Source: a virus
Reading direction: 5' to 3' (one strand)
Length of the DNA: 64,000 nucleotides
Virus record (IMG/VR): IMGVR_UViG_3300047550_002841
Span: 1-64,000 of that record
The notes below the pieces were generated by a model. It saw only the letters and a program-made list of their open reading frames with translations, made no database searches and was not told the origin of the DNA. Made by a program: the position numbers and the translations under genes. Below, in pieces: positions 58,820-64,000 of this stretch; the stretch's first letter is position 1, and each line of letters starts with the position of its first letter.

Positions 58820-58968
58820 TACTTAGTAGATTTTCCCATTGAGGAGTTTTTACTAACCACTTTTTTTGTAACCTTAGTTAGTTTGCCAACAGGTTTCATT
58901 GTAACCTTAGTCAGTTTACCAACTGGCTTCATAGTGGATTTCATCGGGGTTGGTTTTTTGCCGTACAT
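58819..58968 (-). CDS. Very small Lys-rich protein with tandem repeat (49 aa)
   Basis: MYGKKPTPMKST, then MKPVGKLTKVT twice in tandem, and KKVVSKNSSMGKSTK. It is coupled to the DUF5872-like gene as TAATG. A TATATTTG box (58975-58982) precedes its ATG by 6 bases. A strongly basic peptide of unknown role. Confidence 0.5.
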   Translation of the reverse strand: MYGKKPTPMKSTMKPVGKLTKVTMKPVGKLTKVTKKVVSKNSSMGKSTK

Positions 58969-58989
58969 GATATTCAAATATAATTATTT

Positions 58990-59136
58990 TTAACCTTGAC
59001 CTCTATAAGCTTTCCGATAATTTTTACTAGATTTCAAAGAAGAATTCTTCTTTTTTGAAACTACTCCCGGACGCTTAATCTTTGGCTTGGGTTTCCACTT
59101 AGCCAGTTCTTTAGAGGATTTTACTTTGGCTGCCAT
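58990..59136 (-). CDS. Very small basic conserved phage protein (48 aa)
   Basis: MAAKVKSSKELAKWKPKPKI, KRPGVVSKKKNSSLKSSKNY and RKAYRGQG. The 'WKPK.K.KRPGV..K.K.S.LK.SKNY.K.Y.GQG' pattern is widespread among phages near terminase genes. Unknown role. It overlaps the coiled-coil gene by 16 bases. Confidence 0.6.
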   Translation of the reverse strand: MAAKVKSSKELAKWKPKPKIKRPGVVSKKKNSSLKSSKNYRKAYRGQG

Positions 59137-59567
59137 AAGTATAAACGAAAATAACCGAAATCTTCAGTACCACCTTCTTCAACGTAATTCAAATACGCTT
59201 CGTAGATTGGACCTTTGAACTCTACTTGCTCAAAAGATGTATCAATACCTTTACTGATCATTTTTACTTGATACAGTTCCATCTTATCTTCCATCACGTT
59301 TACTACTTTGCTGATTGCTTCTACCTTCTCCTCAGCCTTTACTACTGCCTCTTTGAGTTCAGCCTTCTCTTCTACTTTTGTTTTTACCAGTTTCTCGCTA
59401 GTCTTCTGTGCTACTTTAGTGACTTCAGAAGCCATCGCCAAATTCTTTTGGACTTTCGCCAGCATCATGTCGATCTCATCCACTGGAGGAGATGTCACCG
59501 CTCCAACTGGAAATGCTATTTCAATCATAATCAGAAAGACACAGCATACAACAATTAACGCTCTCAT
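59121..59567 (-). CDS. Secreted/membrane-anchored coiled-coil protein (148 aa)
   Basis: An N-terminal hydrophobic segment (RALIVVCCVFLIMIEIAF) could be a signal or anchor. A coiled-coil stretch (about residues 35-105, rich in Lys/Glu/Ala/Val) and a C-terminal globular tail (YEAYLNYVEEGGTEDFGYFR) follow. It may be periplasmic and belong to a lysis or envelope group with its neighbour. It overlaps the neighbouring coding regions by 4 and 16 bases. Confidence 0.55.
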   Translation of the reverse strand: MRALIVVCCVFLIMIEIAFPVGAVTSPPVDEIDMMLAKVQKNLAMASEVTKVAQKTSEKLVKTKVEEKAELKEAVVKAEEKVEAISKVVNVMEDKMELYQVKMISKGIDTSFEQVEFKGPIYEAYLNYVEEGGTEDFGYFRLYLWQPK

Positions 59568-59845
59568 AGCTTTTTAACTGTGTTGATAATTCTTAACTCC
59601 GTTATAGCTGCAGCAAGTGCACTATCACTTTTCTTTAAAGCAGCATTCATGCGATCAACTTTAATTTCCAAAGCCTTAATCTTTTCATTAGAGACTTGGA
59701 TCTGATCCGCATAACCTGTTTTAACGTCATAATACAGATAGCTAACAGCCACCAACATACAAAAAGCCACTGCAGCAACAGGATTCTTTTTGAATTGATC
59801 AAAAGAAACTGGCAGCGGATTCGTTTTAACTTTTGCAACAGCCAT
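59564..59845 (-). CDS. Small type II membrane protein with coiled coil (93 aa)
   Basis: A basic N-terminus, a hydrophobic helix (VAAVAFCMLVAVSYLYY, about 24-40), then a coiled-coil region (IQVSNEKIKALEIKVDRMNA). This N-in/C-out topology with a periplasmic coiled coil resembles inner-membrane spanins, though a u-spanin candidate is also present. TATTTTTG lies 5 bases before its ATG and TAATTTTG just beyond. Confidence 0.55.
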   Translation of the reverse strand: MAVAKVKTNPLPVSFDQFKKNPVAAVAFCMLVAVSYLYYDVKTGYADQIQVSNEKIKALEIKVDRMNAALKKSDSALAAAITELRIINTVKKL

Positions 59846-59863
59846 GATAACAAAAATACAAAA

Positions 59864-60181
59864 TTAATTTTTATTTTTTTCATCTAAAAAATCTAGCAAA
59901 CGAACTTTTTTTCTGTCTCGTTTTGCTTTCTCTGAGTCAGTTAGCGTAATTATCCCAAAGATCAACAAGGATAAAATGATAACAAAAAATGCTGGAACTA
60001 CATAGTTTTGTGCTTCCGTATACCAATTGTATTCGGTATCCAATGGCTCAACAATACTTGACGTGACTTCATTGGTATCAATCTTATCACGATCATCGCG
60101 GTAACTCTTGAGCATTGCATCAGCCATGCTGTCTGCAGCTCGATTCATGCTGTCAATCCATTCTATACTACCTCTTTTCAC
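59864..60181 (-). CDS. Single-pass membrane protein (105 aa)
   Basis: A charged N-terminal domain (DSMADAMLKSYRDDRDKIDT), one hydrophobic helix (VVPAFFVIILSLLIFGIITL, about 61-80) and a basic cytoplasmic-type tail. The frame begins with GTG at 60181, overlapping the neighbour by 14 bases; the ATG at 60148 is an alternative start. It belongs to the operon of the two-component genes. Unknown. Confidence 0.5.
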   Translation of the reverse strand: MKRGSIEWIDSMNRAADSMADAMLKSYRDDRDKIDTNEVTSSIVEPLDTEYNWYTEAQNYVVPAFFVIILSLLIFGIITLTDSEKAKRDRKKVRLLDFLDEKNKN

Positions 60182-60716
60182 CTGATGCGTATTTAACTCC
60201 CATGATGGTTCCTATAATAGAAAATGAATTCGTCAACAATATACCAAACAGATTAGACCAAGTACTCTCTATAATCTTGGCATCCAACCCCTTGGATATA
60301 ACGTAAAAGTACAAGAGAGATGTCAGAAATGCAACAGTTCCGATGATTCCTAACGCCACTTTAACAATGAGCCCAACTAATTCAAACTGGGTTCTCTTCT
60401 GTAAGGTTTCTAAATCCTCTACCGCAGCATCTCGTAACTTAACAGACTCCGACAAAGCAACCTGTAGCTCGCCCATGAGCTTCTCTCTTTCTGCTTGGCT
60501 ATCTATTAAATCCTTATTTTGTTGTTGGACTTGCTTGGTTATTTCTAATCGCTTCCTTCTAGTTTCGTTATCTCTTTGTTTTGCCTCATCTATGTATTGC
60601 TGAAACTCCTTATTTGTAGTCTTAATTACTTTCAGTAAGTTTCCCTCTAGTGCAACTTTTTTAGATTTGTACAGAGAGATTAAGTCGGACTCAATATCTT
60701 TACCAAAGGATATCAC
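60168..60716 (-). CDS. Coiled-coil protein with two membrane helices (182 aa)
   Basis: A long amphipathic helical region (about 1-105: EFQQYIDEAKQRDNETRRKR ... REKLMGELQVALSESVKLRD), then two hydrophobic helices (VGLIVKVALGIIGTVAFLTSLLYF-like, about 112-135, and LFGILLTNSFSIIGTIM, about 154-170). Its GTG start overlaps the stop of the receiver gene (GTGA), so it is translated with the signalling pair. It may anchor a complex at the membrane or be an effector of the pair. Function unknown. Confidence 0.5.
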   Translation of the reverse strand: MISFGKDIESDLISLYKSKKVALEGNLLKVIKTTNKEFQQYIDEAKQRDNETRRKRLEITKQVQQQNKDLIDSQAEREKLMGELQVALSESVKLRDAAVEDLETLQKRTQFELVGLIVKVALGIIGTVAFLTSLLYFYVISKGLDAKIIESTWSNLFGILLTNSFSIIGTIMGVKYASGEKR

Positions 60717-61150
60717 TTATACACTTTAAAGGGAGCAGTTTTATTTTTATAGCCATCGTAGTCCTTACGGAAAGCTTCTAAGCGTGGCTCAATCTCATCA
60801 CTCTTAATAATCCAAAACTGTGCTCCAACCTTTTTAGCTTTCTCTATCTCTTGTTTATCATCAGACGAAGAGATGATACCTATGACTACACCGTTTCCGT
60901 ATTCGCCATTGATCTTACGAATCAGCTCAATGCCATCAAAAGAAGAACCTATAATATTTAAATCTACGAATACACACTCGGGTTTATCTTCTTCTGGGCC
61001 CTCATCAAACCATTTTTTAAATAGGCGATCAGCTTCGTCAGAAGAAGTCAAACTTTGTAAACTTAGAGTTATATCTAAAAGACTGCAAGAATCTTCAAAC
61101 ACAAGATGAAACAAATCTTCATCGTCAACCAATAGTATAGAATCAATCAT
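60713..61150 (-). CDS. Stand-alone receiver (REC) response regulator (145 aa)
   Basis: A CheY-like receiver domain with the acidic pair in LLVDDED (D9-D10), phospho-acceptor D63 in CVFVDLNI, switch Ser in GIISSSDD (S94-S96) and conserved Lys in WIIKSDE (K116). There is no output domain after the receiver (the chain ends GYKNKTAPFKVYK), so it must act by protein contact or as a phosphate relay. It overlaps the histidine kinase by 4 bases (ATGA) and lies in an operon of phage membrane proteins. It is of full length for a single receiver. Confidence 0.85.
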   Translation of the reverse strand: MIDSILLVDDEDLFHLVFEDSCSLLDITLSLQSLTSSDEADRLFKKWFDEGPEEDKPECVFVDLNIIGSSFDGIELIRKINGEYGNGVVIGIISSSDDKQEIEKAKKVGAQFWIIKSDEIEPRLEAFRKDYDGYKNKTAPFKVYK

Positions 61151-62373
61151 AATCTTATTTTAATTTTTGTACCCACATCAAGTTTTTCTACCTCTATTTT
61201 GAAGTCATGTTCTTCCATAATAGCCGTACATATATTCAAACCTAAACCAGATCCGGCTTCTGCTTGACCTTCTTTACGAATATATGGCTGAGACCATGTT
61301 TCAAAATCTTTCTGAGACATCCCTCTTCCGTTATCTTGGATAACAAAATAGTTATTTTCCACAAAGATATGGACTAATTTTGTTGCCGAATCGTTGTATT
61401 TTAAACCGTTTCGGATCAAATTATCCACTGCTGTACAGAATAAACTTTCATTGACTAAAATAGTGGGCATATCATCTATAACCACTTGCTTTTCATATGA
61501 TGTACTAGACAAATAAGATTGTAAAATTTCTTTTAAGTTGCACTCAGTCCTCTCTAACTGAGCATCTTTTTTTACCAGATTCGTAAACTCCTTAACCCCA
61601 CGATACACCTTTTGTGTGTGTACCAAACCTTCCTCAATCATTCTTAGAGGTGCATCCACCTTCAATGTTTTAATTTGCTCCTGAGTCAATCTTCGTTTCA
61701 ATGAACTCAAGCCTCTGGGTATGTACGTATTAATACCAGAGTGCATATCATGACGCAATATTTTTGCCGCATGCTCTAAGTAAGAATTCTTCTTTGCGAT
61801 TTCAACCTCAATGTTCTTCTTAGCGGTTATATCTGTTGCTATCTTAAGCACCCTATATACCTCACCATAAGGATCCATAATTGGGTTGTAGTTCCCGTAA
61901 ATCCAAACTGCCTCACCTTTTTTATTTCTTCTTTTAAATTCACCTGAAACAGACCGTCCTGCTCTAAGATTTCTCCATAAACTCACATGTTCCTCCTGCG
62001 AAAAATCATGAATTAAATCACGATGATTCATTTGCTTCAGTTCACTGTTGCGATACCCAGTGATGTCTGAAAATATATCATTAGCATTTAAAATACTCCC
62101 ATCTGTATCTAGTTCTACTAATGCGTTAGATAAATTAATAGCCAGTAGCGTATCGTCAACTGACTGTGCTTTGTATTGTGCTTTTCTTACAAACTCAACT
62201 GCCCCTATAAAAAAGAAAGGTATGAATGCAATAATACATCCATACCCAAACTCTATAATTAATAACGATGGTTTAAAATATCCAAATACTACTGCACTCT
62301 GAACCCCGAAGAAAGTCATCATGATTGCAATCGCAATCAATAGGGAGCACTTAGCCAGTAGTGATAGTTTCAC
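61147..62373 (-). CDS. Membrane-bound sensor histidine kinase with PAS domain (408 aa)
   Basis: The start is the GTG at 62373, overlapping the previous stop. Two N-terminal membrane helices (about 8-30 and 40-62) are joined by a short loop, so there is little sensing domain outside. A PAS domain (about 78-190: ALVELDTDGSILNANDIFSD, ITGYRNSEL, WIYGNYNPIMDPYGEVYRV) then leads to an H-box RHDMHSGINTY with H208. An ATPase domain follows with N-box NLIRNGLKYN (about 319), G1 DNGRGMS (about 347) and G2 GSGLGLN (about 374). The receiver partner is the next gene. A complete kinase in a phage is unusual; all catalytic boxes look intact. Confidence 0.88.
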   Translation of the reverse strand: MKLSLLAKCSLLIAIAIMMTFFGVQSAVVFGYFKPSLLIIEFGYGCIIAFIPFFFIGAVEFVRKAQYKAQSVDDTLLAINLSNALVELDTDGSILNANDIFSDITGYRNSELKQMNHRDLIHDFSQEEHVSLWRNLRAGRSVSGEFKRRNKKGEAVWIYGNYNPIMDPYGEVYRVLKIATDITAKKNIEVEIAKKNSYLEHAAKILRHDMHSGINTYIPRGLSSLKRRLTQEQIKTLKVDAPLRMIEEGLVHTQKVYRGVKEFTNLVKKDAQLERTECNLKEILQSYLSSTSYEKQVVIDDMPTILVNESLFCTAVDNLIRNGLKYNDSATKLVHIFVENNYFVIQDNGRGMSQKDFETWSQPYIRKEGQAEAGSGLGLNICTAIMEEHDFKIEVEKLDVGTKIKIRL

Positions 62374-62516
62374 TTTTTCGTTTTTTTAGACGCACTTATG
62401 GCAATAGCGATCACCTGCTTTTTACTCCGTGGGTTTTTACCTCCGGGCTTAGCGTACGCTTTGTTTTTCTTCATAAGCTCGCTAATATTTTTAGATACGC
62501 TTTTTCCTAGTGGCAT
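62370..62516 (-). CDS. DUF6496-like very small basic protein (48 aa)
   Basis: MPLGKSVSKNISELMKKNKA, GGKNPRSKKQVIAIAISASK and KTKK: the 'MPLGKs...NI.EL......gk.RS.KQ..AIA..a.' pattern of a small phage family (DUF6496-like). Coupled to the kinase by a 4-base GTGA overlap. Function unknown. Confidence 0.65.
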   Translation of the reverse strand: MPLGKSVSKNISELMKKNKAYAKPGGKNPRSKKQVIAIAISASKKTKK

Positions 62517-62674
62517 TACTTTTTCATTTTCATTTTAGATATTGAAGATCCAGCCATTTTACTTTTGATGTTTGACTTGCTCTTAGCCATCTGCATTGCA
62601 GAATCTATTTTCTTTTTTTCGGACATGGCTGAGACTTTCTTCGCAGGTCCATACATTGGTTTTGGTTGTTTCAT
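62516..62674 (-). CDS. Very small Lys/Met-rich protein (52 aa)
   Basis: MKQPKPMYGPAKKVSAMSEK, then helical basic sequence (KIDSAMQMAKSKSNIKSKMA). TAATG overlap with the next gene. It shares KP-MYG with the 49-aa protein at 58819. Unknown. Confidence 0.5.
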   Translation of the reverse strand: MKQPKPMYGPAKKVSAMSEKKKIDSAMQMAKSKSNIKSKMAGSSISKMKMKK

Positions 62675-62679
62675 AGCCT

Positions 62680-62844
62680 TTATTTTTTCTTTTTCATTTT
62701 GCCGAACATCATCTTCTCTTTGGCTTCAACTTTCTTACCCTCTTTCTTTTCGTGCTTCATTTCAGCCTTTTTAGAAGTGTACTTTTCCATACCACCGTAC
62801 TCAGAAATCTTCTTACCTACGGCTTTCTTTATTGGTTTTTTCAT
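62680..62844 (-). CDS. Very small Lys-rich protein (54 aa)
   Basis: MKKPIKKAVGKKISEYGGME, KYTSKKAEMKHEKKEGKKVE and MMFGKMKKKK: nearly 40 percent Lys. Coupled to the 129-aa basic protein by ATGA. Such proteins occur in several phages next to each other; role unknown. Confidence 0.5.
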   Translation of the reverse strand: MKKPIKKAVGKKISEYGGMEKYTSKKAEMKHEKKEGKKVEAKEKMMFGKMKKKK

Positions 62845-63230
62845 TTCTTTGTTGATTTCATCATTGGTTTCTTGGTAGCAACAGTCTTCTTAGATGGAGC
62901 AGCAGTTGCTTTCTTTGGTGCAGACTTAGTACCCTTTAGTCCACCGCTTTTTGCCTTATTGAATCTTTCCTTGGCTGTATCGTGATATGGGTTTCTCATC
63001 ATACTATCCGCCTGCTTTCTTATTGTTCCTTGTAAGTCATATGGAAGACCCGCTTTGGTTTGAATAGTTTGATCACCTGATCTCAATGTTCTTGTGGGAG
63101 CACTAGTGAATTTTTTCACATTTGTATCAAATCGTTTTCCGATTGCTTCATATTGAGCAGAATCCTTTGCAGTATATGTTCTTTTCGGAGGACTTGGCTG
63201 CATTTTTTTGGTTGATTTCTTTATAGCCAT
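62841..63230 (-). CDS. Basic protein with disordered ends (129 aa)
   Basis: Lys/Pro/Thr-rich ends (STKKMQPSPPKR; TKSAPKKATAAPSKKTV) flank a short folded-looking centre (YEAIGKRFDTNVKKFTSAPT). Highly basic, with Lys-Ala-Pro low complexity as in histone-tail-like proteins. May coat DNA or sit in the virion. Not recognised. Confidence 0.55.
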   Translation of the reverse strand: MAIKKSTKKMQPSPPKRTYTAKDSAQYEAIGKRFDTNVKKFTSAPTRTLRSGDQTIQTKAGLPYDLQGTIRKQADSMMRNPYHDTAKERFNKAKSGGLKGTKSAPKKATAAPSKKTVATKKPMMKSTKK

Positions 63231-63234
63231 GATA

Positions 63235-63339
63235 TTATTTCTTTGGTTTATTTTTTGATACTTTCACCTTACCACTTGGCTTGGTGGGTTTTGAGTTGTT
63301 GTGTTCTAGCTTCTTAGCTACAAAATTACAGTTAAACAT
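63235..63339 (-). CDS. Very small basic protein (34 aa)
   Basis: MFNCNFVAKKLEHNNSKPTK, then PSGKVKVSKNKPKK. TAATG overlap with the DUF6321-like gene. Only coupling and composition support it. Confidence 0.35.
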   Translation of the reverse strand: MFNCNFVAKKLEHNNSKPTKPSGKVKVSKNKPKK

Positions 63340-63635
63340 TAGCACTTCCATCTTTTACGAGCCTGCCTCAAACGTGAGTTTGGATCTGAAGCCGCCTTCG
63401 GGAACATTTTCATTTGACCAGCACTACGAGCACAAAATGATTTGCGTCTCTTCGCATCTGCACTACCTGCTTTCACTTCACCAGTGACAGCTGTCTTTAA
63501 TTTAGATCCGGGGTTTGCTCTGCGATATGCAGCCACACCTTTAGCCGTCATACCTGCACCCTTCTTAGTGGGCAGGTAATTAGCATTTTTTCCTCTAGTG
63601 GTTTTCGGAATGGGATTATCCCTCTTGGTTGCCAT
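63339..63635 (-). CDS. DUF6321-like small basic protein (98 aa)
   Basis: The start is set at the ATG at 63635 inside the 3' end of the holin-like gene; an earlier frame (63683) would add 16 unrelated residues. The sequence GAGMTAKGVAAYRRANPGSK, LKTAVTGEVKAGSADAKRRK, SFCARSAGQMKMFPKAASDP and NSRLRQARKRWKC is the complete DUF6321 pattern, found in phages and in giant algal viruses. The conserved RKSFCARS and RKRWKC suggest a metal- or nucleic acid-binding role, unproven. Confidence 0.8.
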   Translation of the reverse strand: MATKRDNPIPKTTRGKNANYLPTKKGAGMTAKGVAAYRRANPGSKLKTAVTGEVKAGSADAKRRKSFCARSAGQMKMFPKAASDPNSRLRQARKRWKC

Positions 63636-63852
63636 CTTTCTTCTTAAATATCTTATTGGCAGCTCCGAGGCCCAGAGCACCAAAAGCGAGTGCAGCCACT
63701 GCTTCTACCAAAATGGCAGATGGAGCCACATGCTCTTCTGAAAAAGAATTGTGATACATGGTCACACACAACGCGATTGAACATAGAATGCCCACGAATC
63801 GATTCGCAGAAAATTTATCATGCTCATCTTTGAAAATTTGAAAGAATTTCAT
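63616..63852 (-). CDS. Holin-like small membrane protein (78 aa)
   Basis: KFFQIFKDEHDKFSANRFVG, then two hydrophobic helices (ILCSIALCVTMYHNSF, about 21-36, and AILVEAVAALAFGALGLGAA, about 46-65) and a charged tail (KIFKKKDGNQEG). A short N-terminal amphipathic part followed by 'S..R.vG...' and two helices is the shape of many class II-like phage holins. It overlaps the DUF6321-like gene by 20 bases. No cell-wall enzyme is beside it, but a u-spanin candidate is 5.5 kb downstream on the same strand. Confidence 0.5.
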   Translation of the reverse strand: MKFFQIFKDEHDKFSANRFVGILCSIALCVTMYHNSFSEEHVAPSAILVEAVAALAFGALGLGAANKIFKKKDGNQEG

Positions 63853-63875
63853 ATGGCTAATTTATTTAATTTAAT

Positions 63876-64000
63876 TTAATTTTCCAATGGTGGAAATGGT
63901 GGTGTTACAACTTCAAACTCACTCGGTGTTCCAAGAACAGGGGTTAATGATTCATCGAAAACAATATACCAAAATTGTGGTGTGTTCAATTCTGCAAACT
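63876..64000 (-). CDS. 3' end of a protein cut by the window edge
   Basis: An open frame enters from the right edge and ends at 63876 with the residues FAELNTPQFWYIVFDESLTP, VLGTPSEFEVVTPPFPPLEN. The Pro/Glu-rich end after a beta-rich segment resembles tail-fibre-associated proteins. The 23-base gap to the holin-like start is AT-rich (ATTTAATTTAATTTAATT-like) and holds no hairpin. Confidence 0.55.
   Translation of the reverse strand, partial: FAELNTPQFWYIVFDESLTPVLGTPSEFEVVTPPFPPLEN

Overview
The window reads as most of the genome of a tailed double-stranded DNA phage, probably short-tailed and related to crAss-like/P22-like podoviruses, infecting a member of the Bacteroidota. The phage assignment rests on a large terminase, portal, scaffold, major capsid protein, tail and tail-fibre genes, primase-helicase, DNA polymerase and SSB. 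The host inference rests on AT-rich DNA, many A-rich leaders with no Shine-Dalgarno, repeated copies of the Bacteroidota promoter -7 element TAnnTTTG, and a tail fibre of the type common in phages of this phylum. No tRNA gene, CRISPR array or insertion sequence was recognised. Both window ends cut through genes.

Layout: (i) 1-33.3 kb, minus strand: virion module read right to left. It holds a repressor-like gene, a 250-base GC-richer structured segment with its own promoter-like box, portal, scaffold, capsid, a beta-rich head protein, an uncharacterised gene, a NinG-like gene, three connector-type proteins, a 1573-aa tail protein, a paralogous pair, a 517-aa protein, a 4148-aa polyvalent virion protein, two small tail-end proteins, an SHGC-type lytic enzyme and a tail fibre cut by the window edge. 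(ii) 33.3-36.1 kb, plus strand: SSB, YqaJ-type exonuclease and small genes. (iii) 36.1-37.0 kb: a non-coding 880 bases with terminator, palindromes, iterons and DnaA-box-like sites, read here as a replication origin. (iv) 37.0-48.9 kb, plus: about 35 mostly small accessory genes separated by long perfect or near-perfect hairpins, ending in an array of small genes that share one start/stop cassette encoding MSNNKQ. (v) 48.9-55.1 kb, plus: RHH-like protein, serine recombinase, replication proteins, primase-helicase, family B DNA polymerase, DnaA domain IV-like protein. (vi) 55.1-64 kb, minus: TerL, probable TerS, DUF3310, a spanin-like lipoprotein, many very small Lys-rich proteins, coiled-coil membrane proteins, and a histidine kinase with a stand-alone receiver protein, ending at a holin-like gene.

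How it may work together (inference): the two arms are transcribed divergently from about 33.3 kb, where a repressor-like gene faces the SSB/exonuclease operon. Origin sites near 36.8 kb could be read by host DnaA and/or the phage DnaA domain IV-like protein, feeding the primase-helicase and polymerase. Packaging and lysis genes are read towards the replication genes and meet them in a 17-base convergent overlap. The most unusual contents are the phage-encoded two-component pair, the MSNNKQ junction cassettes, the palindrome-derived QPKV repeats, the structured RNA candidate upstream of the portal gene, and a small protein with a caspase-like His/Cys arrangement.
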